64,000 bases of DNA, from contig OX123191.2 of NCBI GenBank assembly GCA_944739405.2, positions 186,001 to 250,000 on the forward strand, written 5' to 3'. Shown here piece after piece: positions 44,406 through 55,019 of this stretch. Both the position numbers and the translations under genes were made by a program. This stretch comes from Euclidia mi (taxonomy: Eukaryota; Arthropoda; Insecta; Lepidoptera; Erebidae). The notes under the pieces were generated by a model that searched no databases, had not been told where the DNA came from, and was given only the letters and a program-made list of their open reading frames with translations. How positions within the stretch are numbered: the stretch's first letter is position 1; every line of letters begins with the position of its first letter.

Positions 44406-44499
44406 TTGGCGTCAATCAAGTCGCCACTTACGCACAATGGCCCAAATAAGTGGCTAAGTGCGGAAAACCCACGTACAACTAACTAACTAACTAAAACGT

Positions 44500-45477
44500 A
44501 ATAAAATATAATAAGTGCTATAGTATTTTATGGCTTGCATAAGCTTTACATAATTTTGTATAATTATTGCTACATATTATTTCAAATACCTACGGGTTAT
44601 CGTGCCTATTCCAACAATAATGTTTCCCAAAATACTTAGCGTACCCTTCAACATACATGTTACAATATTTGAACAGTTTGTTACACTCGTAAAGTAGAGG
44701 TCGGAAGCTGCTGCGTTATTATCCACTGATTTCTGTGTCTTCAAAACAATGGGGGCCCTTTCAAAGCCCTTTCTTGAGTGACAAATGGAAGGTATACTTC
44801 CTTAATCCGAGGTGAGTTAGTGTTTGAATGTAGGGGCAGATTTATGGAGACAAAGATTCGTGAGCTCAATGTCGATCTTGTTGGAACAATAATTTACGTA
44901 ACTATTAAGTTCGCGTGCGGATCTGCCCGAATTTATTTTATCAGGAAATCATACAGCTCACTTTTAATCAATATTAAAATGCATACAAGAAGGTCAAAGC
45001 AGCCTTAAGTCTTTTTCTACTAATCTTCAGCCTCTTATAAATCTCCACCCACACTTTCACGTTTATAATATCAAGTGCAGATACGTTGTGAGTCTTATCG
45101 ATGTCTAAGAATTAAGTCTCGGGCGAGCCTATGCTGATATGTTTTATTTTTGTTTTGCTATTAAACAGCTTTGCAAACGTCGTATTACAGTATCTGTATT
45201 TTCCATTGCATTTACTTCAGACAATTTCAACATTGTTGTTTTTGGTAATGTGACCTAATTTCAATATTATATTGGTATCTTTATTCGTTGGCTAGTCAAT
45301 GAGTGTATTTATATGGTTTTATATAATTTCTTAATAATGTTGCTACATAATAGCCAGTCCATTATTTCAAAATAACCCTCGATCTGCCTATAGAAAGTAT
45401 ACCAATCAGGTAGTAGTCTTGAGAAAGTAAACCACATAATAAAAATATTGAAATTTTGCTTTTTATATTTTTATTTT
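44500..45477. other. Unassigned AT-rich sequence
   Basis: No supported gene. The 76-codon ORF at 44778-45008 has no recognisable feature. Confidence 0.4.
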
Positions 45478-45563
45478 GCAAAATTCAGCTTCTTGCACCC
45501 AAAAGTTTTGGCTGCAGCTTGTCTGTCAATCAGTCAGTAACGCAAGGATTTTATATATACAGA
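45478..45563 (-). mobile_element. Non-autonomous Helitron, family H1, copy 3 (truncated)
   Basis: On the minus strand it starts TCTGTATATATAAAATCC after a host A and keeps CGTTACTGACTGATTGAC and CAGCCAAAACTTTTGG. It then loses similarity, so the CTAG end is missing. Confidence 0.7.
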
Positions 45564-45722
45564 TTAATAGTTTTATTTAAAGTCATTAGATATTCACTAA
45601 ATGTCATTCTTGCTAAAATCTATAAGAACATTATTTATTTAGTCGTAACCTACATTTACGTACTCATAATATTACTTAATCATTTTTATAATTATTTCCT
45701 AACTTCAAATTAACGTAGTATA

Positions 45723-47043
45723 TGTCGGGGATACGCCAGGGTTATGGTGTCCAGACTCCATAATAAAAACACTCACGTAATATTACTTGGTTTATTATCA
45801 GTTGATTTCTAGCACAGAATTGAAATAAAATGTGACTTACAGTCCTTTTTATACACTAACCGTCATTACACAATGTTTAACAACTGTCACTTTCTTTTCA
45901 ACATATAATTGAATTTACTGTACAATTAATTATCAAAAACCAACATTAATATTGTAATGAATTTTGCACAACACCAAATGATTTATTTTATACGAATAAC
46001 AATTTTATTTTAATAGCCAAACGCTGCTTTACAACATTCGGTCAACAGATGGCGCTATCAACAGGATGTAAATATAATAGCATGTTATTTATTACCGAAA
46101 ACATAATAATAAGTGTCAGAATCATGTTATTTAATACTAATTGATTTTACTTTGAAAGTTTCTGGAGTTATCTTAATAATTAAGCGATAAGTGAAATACC
46201 CAATCTTTATAAACAGTTAACCGCTTGACCGCTAGCGCCAATTCGCCGAATTCACTTGACCGCTCACGTTCTAAACAAAATGTCGCGCCGCCGCTCGCCA
46301 GATGGGCGCGCTAACATTAACATTTATTGTTGATAAGTCGGTAACATGAGTAAGTTGAAGTGATGTTTTTCTTTAACTTTATAAATGACTCTTTCAAGTC
46401 GTATGAATCCTTTGTTGATATTTACTTTCTAATTTATTATACTTAGCAGTGAACATTGAGTATCGTTGAAAAAAACACTTTGTGTATTTTAAACAGGATT
46501 ATTTTAAAAAGTAAATCGATGACATACATATTTTATGAGTTTTAACTGTAGAGGGATTCTATCTTCACCGAATTAAATAAAAAAAAACATGTATCATAGT
46601 ATAAAAATATTTAATTACACGCATACGATAAGCACGTAATCACGGAGCGCGCGAAACAAAGAGTGGCGTTTGACATTATTTTTTCGTTCCGGGTTAACGA
46701 TTTTAAGACTCGCTTCGTATTTTTAGCATGAAGAAATGTTCAATGATTTGAATGGAACAGAGAAAAATAATTTAAAACATTACGTAATAGAAAGAAACAG
46801 TAAATTCAGACCGAGTATAGCGCTGTAACCAAAAAGAGAAAATAGTCACTTGTGCGCGGTCTACGGCATTTCGAAAAAGGGAGAATAGTCACTTGTGCGC
46901 GGTCAAGCGGTTATGCAGCCAATACAGTGTCTAATATTGTAAAGTAGTGAAGTTCTCAGTTCTGTGTTCACAAATAGTTATTTAAATATCAATCTTAAAT
47001 ATTATTAACATTTTCGTTATCATTATATATTAATTTGCGCCCA
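45723..47043. repeat. LTR-like repeat, left copy, with nested TTAA element
   Basis: Contains the 690-bp insert 46221-46910. At the site where the right copy carries its own MITE, this copy reads TTATTTAATACTAATTG with a single TTAA, the empty site. Confidence 0.75.
46221..46910. mobile_element. TTAA-inserted non-autonomous DNA transposon (690 bp)
   Basis: Termini CCGCTTGACCGC and GCGGTCAAGCGG are 12-bp inverted repeats. TTAA precedes (46217-46220) and TTAT follows (46911-46914); the empty site in the right LTR-like copy reads CAGTTAAGCAGCC. Near the right end GTCACTTGTGCGCGGTC occurs twice (about 46845 and 46887), a subterminal repeat. No transposase. TTAA specificity suggests the piggyBac superfamily. 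Confidence 0.75.
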
Positions 47044-47209
47044 TACGGCCATTCTGATCCAGCGCGCTCCTCGCGCTGACTAGTTAAGTAACGGTTATAG
47101 AATAAACAGCAAACAAAAATAATGAATAAATTACATAAATAAGCGTTTATCATACAGAATGAACTAAAAGTTCTTTACAAGGCTTCACCTAGTCATAGGA
47201 TCTTAGCCT

Positions 47210-47475
47210 GTGGCATGCGTCACCCATCACGGGATCTAACAAACAATGCTTCACCCATGGCTAAGCCGATTACGGCATCACCGATTACGGGATCTAGCAC
47301 ACACAGGCATCACCCACATAGGGATCTAGCCCACAAACGGCATCACCCACATAGGGATCTAGCCCACAAACGGCATCACCCATATAGGGTCGATTTAGCC
47401 CACGCGGCATCACCCATCACGGGATCTAGCCAACACATGGCATCACCCATCACGGGATCTAGCCAACAAGACCAG
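47210..47475 (+). repeat. Minisatellite, units of about 27-30 bp
   Basis: About eight variable units built on GGCATCACCCATCACGGGAT + CTAGCC. The last two units, from about 47406, are almost identical. One ORF (47215-47652) runs through it but only translates the repeat (HHPHRDLAHK-type, SPITGSS-type). Confidence 0.75.
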
Positions 47476-47659
47476 GATCAAGGATACGCATGGTGGCCAG
47501 CCAGCGTTTTGGGAAGGATGTTGGATAGGAAAAATAAAATTTTACTCAAACACAAATGCAAAATTTGCCTCATAAACACATTAATGCATATACATAAAAT
47601 AATCATCATCGTTTGTCATGATCAGTTATATCAATACAATGCAATTACATAGTTCCGAC

Positions 47660-48020
47660 AACGACAGTGGAGGAGGTAGAGGACCCCTCACGTAAATCGG
47701 TATCTGACGAATCCTCCGCCCATACGGTCAAGCCGCTCATACAGTCGCCGATGTTGATCAGCAACAAAGGTTAGCAAACAATGCTTGACTCCAGTTCAGT
47801 ACAGCACCCATGCGGCATGTGTGCGCGCAGCCCACACACAAAACCACCGACGTCAAAAGGGCGGGCCACCGTCATCCATACATACCAAAGGACCGCTCGT
47901 CCATCCTCTCTTAACACTAAGGTCAGGTCATCTGCTAGGATGTCATCATCAACCTGCGACACTCAAAAGACAGGTGGTGGGCAACATTTGCCACCATTAT
48001 TTTTAGTTCCATGAACCTTC
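47660..48020 (+). other. GC-richer stretch of unknown nature
   Basis: The plus strand has a long frame (about 47653-48014) with one stop near 47775, and the minus strand also has an ORF. Codon content is Ser/Pro/Thr-rich, and no domain is recognised. It may be a coding remnant of the surrounding LTR-like element. Confidence 0.3.
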
Positions 48021-50260
48021 GTTACTGTATATGAAATAAAATTCTACTCTTACAAAGTGGTCCGGTCTATTAAGCTATATCTATATATCAGGCATGTTCA
48101 ACCCGTGCATTGGTCTATAGTTATCTTAGCTACAACAGTGTTGGAGCCCATAATTTACGCATAAGGTAAAATACAAAAGACACTTAATTGTCTCAGGTTC
48201 TGTCTGACAGTGCCATTTTAGATAATTTAATATAAAGTTATCAGGATACCCATATTTTGCAGTTTCGATAAAACAGTTAAAACTTAATATATTCAAAATA
48301 AGTTTTATCCACATCAAGCAGGATAACAAAATGGCAAGAACAAAGAGGCCTATGTTTAGCCGTGAACAGTCTGACTGTTGGTGATAAATATGAAATGATT
48401 TCAAACCATGCAGATCCAAGAATTTCGAAAATACTACTGCTATAATTATTACTCATGTAAGAACATGTTTAATCCAATATTGAATATTTTTAGGCATAGT
48501 GCAAGCTGTGAAATTGTTGAACTGTTTGCCAACTGAGCCATAAAAGAGAAATTTACAAGCTACCAATATTACAAAGCAAGAGTAGTGCAGTCTTATTTCT
48601 AAAAATTATTCCACTCAGTTTGAATAGTTAATATGGTGGTGAGTTTATATCAATAGTTTTATTTGACTTTATATTTAAGGGAGTTTTCTAAATAATGTTA
48701 ACTGTTAACATGTGGTGCTAATGTAATTCTTATTTATTCATACACAATTAATAATTGTTTATCTGAATGAATGAAAAAAATGAATAAATAAATTTAAACT
48801 GACTAATCACAACTGACTTAGAAATAAAGCATGAGTAGTCCATACATTTACTTTTATTTGCCAAGAATACATACTGCTAAATGGAAAAAGAGATAATATG
48901 GCTTTTCACATCATGTTCTTTAAACCCACTTACCATTATCCTAATAATTATATTCCTATCTGTCTTGTATCCCACGAGAGCTAAGCAATAAGGTTGGCAC
49001 TAAATTTTATTGGTTTATCACTGGTTGTCATCTTGAATATAGATGCAACTAACTTAGCAAATGAACTCACAACTAAAATAAATTGTATTTACCGAGTATA
49101 ACACTAAGGCTTGTTATTTATAAAAGATTAGCAGTCACCTGCCTTAAGACTTTCAACCTAAAATGCTTAGAGATGGACTTCAATAAAACCTAAGTGAGTG
49201 CATATGTCCATAAAGAAAACTACTGTCCAGATCTCATTTTTCTAGCTTCAGTAGTTTGGATTAAGCAAGGACGTATCATGGTCGGAACAAATCATTCTAT
49301 ATAGGTATAAAATTAAGCGACAAATATTAAGATATGTCGGGTTCCCTTGTCTTATTATATAACCTTAACTTGAGCTGCAAGTTGACAGTAACAATTTCAA
49401 CATAATGTTAAAATGAAATCATGTAGGCACCTACAGAGTCCACAAATATATAATAAAACCTATTTTGTAACTTTACAAATATTAGCTTTAAAAATGTGTA
49501 TCACAAATTTATTTTTATATCTACCTTCTGAATATATATCTTTACTAATATAATAAAACTGAAGTTTGTTTTGTTGAATGCACTTATCTGTGAAATTACT
49601 AGTTTTATGCAAATAATTATTTTTGTGGTGGATAGTCATTTATCAAGAGATGCTTCATATAATCGCGCCGTAAGCAATAGCCATGAGTAATGCAGTTAGT
49701 TAGCCTTATGTAATGTGTAACCAAGGGCTATAAATAATGTTTTGATTCCTTTAATGTTTTACTATTGAGATAACCTATTGACTACCAATTGAATTCATAT
49801 TTAGCACATCAATTAGCTTATTTAAACTGAAAGGAAATCAGGTAATTTATACAATGGATCTATATCAGAGCTTCAACTTGAAAAGGGCAGTTATACCGTT
49901 CTTTACTAATAATAATCTTATTAGAACCACATAACAAAGCTTTTTTTTCTTTCTTGTGTAGATAAGTAAGTTTTACAGAGAGTTTCCGACATTGCCTAAT
50001 GATTATTAAACAGACAAGAGCCCCAGCCGACGGCATAACATGACTATAAACACAGTAGCACTGCTATGTAACAAACGTGGATAAACAACAGTTACCTATA
50101 AGTTCTATTTGGGGTGTAACGTTCGTCATTTTGACTGTATAATGTTTACCTGGTAATCCTTACGGGGACAGTAGATAATCGTGTAAGCACCATAATTTAT
50201 AAAATTAGGATGTTTCTTAAAAACTAATCAAAATCAGCTCTGGATAAATACCTCTGGTCA
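48021..50260. other. Unassigned interior of the LTR-like element
   Basis: AT-rich, no supported gene. A|TCTTTACTAATATAATAAAA at about 49539 resembles a Helitron 5' end, without a visible 3' end. Confidence 0.4.
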
Positions 50261-50390
50261 GAGCATCAACAACCCGCATCTGCAGCCTCTGGTAGCACTT
50301 AGAGCAGAACAGCGTTCACGCCACAGCACACCCCGGTGCGTGCACCCCGTCGTAGTCGCTCTGTCGCTCTGGCTCGCACGTGGCCTCACC

Positions 50391-50600
50391 TCACGTGAAG
50401 TGTAGACGTGCTCGCCATAACTCCAACACACCGTGCGGTCTCTGATCAGGGTTGACTAGCGCCAAACACGGCTTCCAAGTTCTTGTCGCATCAGTCTTCA
50501 GGTCATCATTGGTAATGGCGGCTATGCCAAGAGACCCATCACTCTCGCGCCAACCGTAGATCCCGAAGTCTCTTAGGGGGCGTTTATCCCAACCGCTGCT
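50391..50600 (-). other. Open reading frame of about 70 codons in the LTR-like element leader
   Basis: GC-rich minus-strand frame open from the LTR-like repeat edge to TGA at 50393-50391. It includes RDFGIYGWRESDG, TWKPCLALVNPDQ and LELWRARLH. The composition looks protein-like (many G, W, D) rather than random, but I do not recognise it. A GAGGTGAGG splice-donor-like sequence lies next to the stop. It may be a leader ORF or a captured exon. Confidence 0.35.
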
Positions 50601-51563
50601 GTGGGCGATACGCCAGGGTTATAGTGTCCAGACTCCATAATAAAAACACTCACGTAATATTACTTGGTTTATTATCAGTTGATTTCTAGCACAGAATTGA
50701 AATAAAATGTGACTTACAGTCCTTTTTATACACTAACCGTCATTACACAATGTTTAACAACTGTCACTTCCTTTTCAACATATAATTGAAATTACTGTAC
50801 AATTAATTATCAAAAACCAACATTAATATTGTAATGAATTTTGCACAACACCAAATGATTTATTTTATACGAATAACAAATTTATTTTAATAGCCAAACG
50901 CTGCTTTACAACATTCGGTCAACAGATGGCGCTATCAACAGGATGTAAATATAATAGCATGTTATTTATTACCGAAAACATAATAATAAGTGTCAGAATC
51001 ATGTTATTTAACACATTGACTGCTGGAAACTTATATGGTGTGTCCCAAGTGTCGGAACTTGCGATGCGGCTAGCCCAACATAGTCGTGTTTAGGGAAAAA
51101 TATACAAACGTGCTGCCGAAACACGCGACGCGTGAATCATACCCATACCACACATGTGCTGACGACCACTCATGTGTGTTTTTTTTATAGCAACTCGTAT
51201 GTCGCGTGTCGCGTCAGCACAGACACACGCTCGACCTGCTCGCGCGTTGCGTGTCGTTAAGCACGAGAGGCTGGGCACGCTCTTCAGGGGCGGATGCCGC
51301 ATAGCAAAAGGCCGTCTACGAATCTTAGGCCAGCAGTCAATGTGTTAATACTAATTGATTTTACTTTGAAAGTTTCTGGAGTTATCTTAATAATTAAGCG
51401 ATAAATTAAATACCCAATCTTTATAAACAGTTAAGCAGCCAATACAGTGTCTAATATTGTAAAGTAGTGAAGTTCTCAGTTCTGTGTTCACAAATAGTTA
51501 TTTAAATATCAATCTTAAATATTATTAACATTTTCGTAATCATTATATATTAATTTGCGCCCA
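50600..51563. repeat. LTR-like repeat, right copy, with nested TTAA MITE
   Basis: Matches the left copy on both sides of the 51012-51344 insert. It shows the uninterrupted sequence at the point where the left copy carries the 690-bp element. Confidence 0.75.
51012..51344. mobile_element. TTAA-flanked MITE (333 bp), piggyBac-type
   Basis: CACATTGACTGCTGG (51012-51026) and CCAGCAGTCAATGTG (51330-51344) are 15-bp inverted termini. TTAA flanks both sides (51008-51011 and 51345-51348). The empty site with one TTAA is preserved in the left LTR-like copy. GC-rich interior without transposase. Confidence 0.85.
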
Positions 51564-51621
51564 TATATACTTACCAGGCTTCACGATACTAAGAAAGCTT
51601 AAAAGCATTTTCTTATAATAG

Positions 51622-51674
51622 ATTTACGTGCTCTGAGACCGGTTGGCTGCGCCAACCGGTCTCAGAGCACGTAA
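51622..51674. repeat. Perfect hairpin, 25-bp stem with 3-base loop
   Basis: TTTACGTGCTCTGAGACC is the outer part of the left arm. The arms (51622-51646 and 51650-51674) are fully complementary around TGC. Confidence 0.85.
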
Positions 51675-52020
51675 AGAGCGTAAGCGGCTACGCTGAAGAT
51701 CGCGGGTTCGACTCCCGCTCAAGTCAAACTTTTGTGTGCATGAACATGGATATTTGTCTTGGTCTGGGTGTTTCTATGTATAATATGTACATACATATTA
51801 TACATAGAAACACCCAGACCAAGACAAATATCCGTTCATGCACACAAATGTTTGACTGGAGCGGGAGTCGAACCCGCGACCTTACCGCGACCCGTAAATA
51901 CATATTTACAGAAAAAAAGTATATATGTATGTTTATCCATTGTCTAGTATCCATAGAACAAGCTCTGCTTAGTTTGGGACTAGATGGTGTTGTGTGAATG
52001 TGATAGAATATTATATTATT
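51675..52020 (+). mobile_element. tRNA-headed SINE S5 with inverted duplication of its head
   Basis: The plus-strand B box GCGGGTTCGACTCCCGC (51702-51718) leads into a body, GTGTGCATGAACATGGATAT and GTCTTGGTCTGGGTGTTTC. At about 51790 the sequence turns and the same head and body run back on the minus strand to about 51878 (GCGGGAGTCGAACCCGC). The arms are about 88 bp with few mismatches. The SINE 3' end (AACAAGCTCTGCTTAGTTTG) follows at about 51958-52015 in plus orientation. Confidence 0.7.
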
Positions 52021-52980
52021 AATTACGAATTTTACCAAGAACATACTAGTACTTTTTAATATAGCTGTATAACTATTGTTTTTATAACTTTTATGTTCTC
52101 GCAACGTTTAGGTTGGTTTAAAGTTCTAATGGCGAAAAAACAATGGTAACTTATATAAAGTTCTAGACAAAAAATGGTCACGATAAAGTTCATATAAATT
52201 ATTTTCTTTTAAGTTATTATTCGGTATGATACGACAAATTTATCTTTTTACTAAGAAAGAACTAAGTTTTGGCTATTGTCAAAAAATACAACGTAAATTA
52301 TATTCAGAACATCAAATTATCATTCTTAGAAACTAGCTTCTAAGTTTTTTGTCTCAAAGACCGTAATGTATAATTCAAATTACTATTAAAATAATAAGAA
52401 ATTTTCGAATATCAAATAGGTTTCTGCAGCAAGTTCAATATTACTATTACAACCCTTTTAGTTTTCAGTTTGAAAAAAGGTAGACTTTGCCATCTCTAAA
52501 ATCTAATCTGAGATATTTTAGGCTAAATCCATTAACTACGGTTTACACGTTCCGATGTAAAAACGGCACATTGACATACATACTAAACATATTGATTTTA
52601 TTTAATTTTATTTGATAATTTCACTTTTAAGGAAAACTTCAGCTAGAAAATCAATTTACATAAAAATAGAAAATGAAGGCCAACTAAAATACTTCCAACA
52701 TGTTCAGCTATACATTATGAGGTACCGTATGTTGTCATGAAGGGATCCGTTTTGAATACGTTAGTCCAACATGAGCACAAATGCCTCAGGTCAACCGCAG
52801 ACACGTTAAGTTCCCGACTGAGTCTTAAGGGATTGAGACGTTTTCTATTAACTTTATAGCATTCGCTGTAGCTATGGAAATAACTGTCTGCAGAGTATAT
52901 TTTAAGAAGTGTTAACTACAATATTGTCTGAAGTAGAATTATTTGATTGGTTGATATAAATATGGCACGATGCATGCATT
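52021..52980. other. Unassigned AT-rich sequence
   Basis: No supported gene or repeat boundary. Confidence 0.4.
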
Positions 52981-52984
52981 TTTT

Positions 52985-53125
52985 ATAGACTCACGCTTGT
53001 TTCTCGAAGGTGTAGGCAGGGGTGTAATACACCCACATTTCACCATGTTACGAATTGTAAGGTCCCAAGTAATATTGAGCGAGCCTATTGCCGTTACTGG
53101 GCACATTGCCAGACTCCGTGCTGCA
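52985..53125 (-). mobile_element. SINE S1, diverged partial copy
   Basis: GAAGGTGTAGGCAGGGGTGT, AATACACCCACATTTC, AAGGTCCCAAGTAATATTG, GAGCGAGCCTATTGCC and GGGCACATTG follow the S1 order seen at 59386-59635. The tail and tRNA-like head are not evident. Confidence 0.65.
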
Positions 53126-53129
53126 AATA

Positions 53130-53568
53130 AGTCAAAGTCAAAATCATTTATTCACCTAGGTCAAAAGAAGCGGCGATAGCTCATTTGTGTACGTAACGGA
53201 CTGCCGAGACGATGGTCTCGGGTTCGATCCCCAGGTACCCCCGGCACTTTTCGAAGTTATGTGTGTATTAAAAATGTTAATTATTGTTCGCTTAATAATG
53301 TGCCCGGTAGATGGCAATAGGCTCCCCCCTATTACATTGGGACCGAAACATAACTAGCAAAAAGTGGGTGTGTAATACACCTCTGCCTACCCCTTCAGGG
53401 ATAACAGGCGTGAAGTTATGTTATGTGTCACAAGGTGACGCTTATGAACGTCAATTTTAAAATTAAATTACTTAATGCTTCTACATTTACATTTACTGCC
53501 TCGTTCGCAAAGCAATAGGTAGAACCACGAGAAAGAACGGGCAATAAATCTCGTGGCCACTCTTTTAA
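53130..53568 (-). mobile_element. LINE B-family 3'-UTR fragment, split by SINE S1
   Basis: 53130-53167 (AATCATTTATTCACCTAGG) and 53427-53568 (GTGACGCTTATGAACGTC, TTCGCAAAGCAATAGGTAG, ACGAGAAAGAACGGGCAAT) are the two halves of a minus-oriented LINE B 3' UTR end. The SINE insertion separates them. Confidence 0.75.
53168..53426 (+). mobile_element. Full-length tRNA-derived SINE S1
   Basis: A box region GGCGATAGCTCATTTGTG and B box GGGTTCGATCCC (53219-53230). The body has AATGTGCCCGGTAGATGG and ATTACATTGGGACCGAAAC. The 3' block GTGTGTAATACACCTCTGCC ends in a (TTATG)n tail. It is flanked by GTCAAAAG (53160-53167) and GTCACAAG (53427-53434), an 8-bp duplication with one difference. It serves as the reference copy for S1. 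Confidence 0.85.
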
Positions 53569-53596
53569 ATCGCCAATATTATAGTAAGAATCCCGT

Positions 53597-53683
53597 AAAA
53601 CCCAGTAACACTATCGCTCTACCCAGATATCGAACTTGAGGCCGATAAGCAGACGCATACGCTCTCCACTGGACCACGGAGAC
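53597..53683 (-). mobile_element. tRNA-like SINE head remnant
   Basis: The minus strand reads TGGTCCAGTGGAGAGCG (A box) and AAGTTCGATATCTGGG (B box) with tRNA-like spacing. The rest cannot be assigned to a family seen here. It is too diverged in the stems to be a working tRNA gene. Confidence 0.5.
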
Positions 53684-53689
53684 ATTCTT

Positions 53690-54965
53690 AATAAATAAAT
53701 TTATCTGTACAATAAACCAAATATCGACAGTGCAATCAAGCGGATACCGCAACAAAAGTTCTTGATGCATCGCTTTAAAACTAATAGGGAAGTTCACAGT
53801 TCTTTCGCAAAGGAGCGAGAAAACACAACTTTTCTTCTTATTTCGTGAACAAATGACTCCGTGCTAACATTTCAAGAGAAACATTGAAAATACTACGCTC
53901 GTGTTACAGTGTTGATGTAGTATTAAAATATCAAAAGCTACGTTGTGAAGTTTTGCGAGGTTTTTTTGGGCAAGCGTGGGGTAGCGTTGGTTTGGTATGT
54001 TCTTAGATTCGTTTTTATTTCCATTTTGTTATTGCCTTTGTTACGCCTTTTTTGTATATGGGTCAACGTGTGCCAGTTGAAACTGTAATTCATATTGATT
54101 TGTATGAGCGAAATATGTTAACAGAGATTCGAAAGAGTTACTACGTAAAGGTCTAGTATAACATTTGTAAAACAACGATTTATGAACTATTATTATATCA
54201 GACCAATAATAATTTACCGAATTAAAGCATGAAGTATCAGCAAACTGGGGTATTATACCTACTGATTTTAAGCATCTTGATAAACATTATCGCCGTAACT
54301 ATACAAATAAAAATAGGTAAATAGAGTCGTAGGAAAAAAGATCTTAACCTTCGAGCAGGAATCCATATTAAGTTTAACATTCAAGTTGTAAGCGCTACAA
54401 ACCATGATACAATTTAATTATGCATATCTAACTAATACTGTGGATTCAATCCTCTTTCTTTGTGGCTCCGACGTAAAAAGGCCTTAACGCCAGTTAAAAT
54501 TAACAGTTACACTGTTTGAAACATAGAGCAAGTTGAAAGAAAAAAGAAGAAAAATGGAATGATGACATGTCGACGTGCTGAATAATTTCACTAAGAAAAT
54601 AATTATTTCTGTCTGCTCTGAACGAGATTATAAACCATTCTCTGTGTTATAAACTCAAGATCATTCGTAGTCGAACAAGAGGTTTTGTTTTAAATTTATA
54701 AATATGTAAAGCGGATTAAAATCGCAAATCGCTCAAGCTGCCAGCCGTGCCTCGCTTCGTAAATGTAAGCGACCGTATGTTGGTCGCTACCTTGGTCGCA
54801 CCCAGGTTTCACCAGCAAGCAAGTCACATCTTCACGTGAGTTTTTATGCCGCCGCCGAGCAACAAAAGCATCAAAGAAATTGTTTATTAATAATTATCTC
54901 TGCCTTCGTGACAGTTCTTGACATAGTGTGACAGTTTGTTTTGTAAATATTGTTAAAATGTGAAT
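53690..54965. other. Unassigned sequence upstream of the R2-like element
   Basis: No supported gene. The last 250 bp (from about 54710) are less AT-rich and may include the 5' UTR of the R2-like element. Confidence 0.4.
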
Positions 54966-55019
54966 TTATTTTTGTGATTTTTTTTTTGTAAATATTATAT
55001 ATAGGTAGTAATATAACGA

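Larger units (their letters stand above)
45723..51563. mobile_element. Non-coding element with LTR-like direct repeats, TATA duplication
   Basis: Direct repeats 45723-47043 and 50600-51563 begin TGT(C/G)GG(G/C)GATACGCC and end GCGCCCA. Without their inserts they are about 630 bp each and nearly identical. TATA lies just outside at 45719-45722 and 51564-51567. The 3.5-kb interior has no pol domain. On the minus strand the repeat has TATAAAAAG, then AATAAA about 70 bp later near its end, which favours minus orientation. No convincing primer site or polypurine tract is seen. An LTR element lacking coding sequence is the best reading; a duplicated segment is the alternative. Confidence 0.6.

Noticed and set aside
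46221..46910. piggyBac transposase gene
   Set aside because: TTAA and inverted ends are present, but no transposase motif or long frame is found; treated as non-autonomous.
47210..47475. Repeat-spacer pattern resembling a CRISPR array
   Set aside because: Units are contiguous and variable with no constant spacers, in an animal genome; it is a minisatellite.
51690..51720. Possible tRNA gene (B-box motif)
   Set aside because: Only the T-arm region is tRNA-like; there is no acceptor stem pairing and the sequence continues into a SINE body.
51724..52104. ORFs of 62-126 codons
   Set aside because: They arise from the inverted SINE arms; the same peptide motifs appear on both strands.
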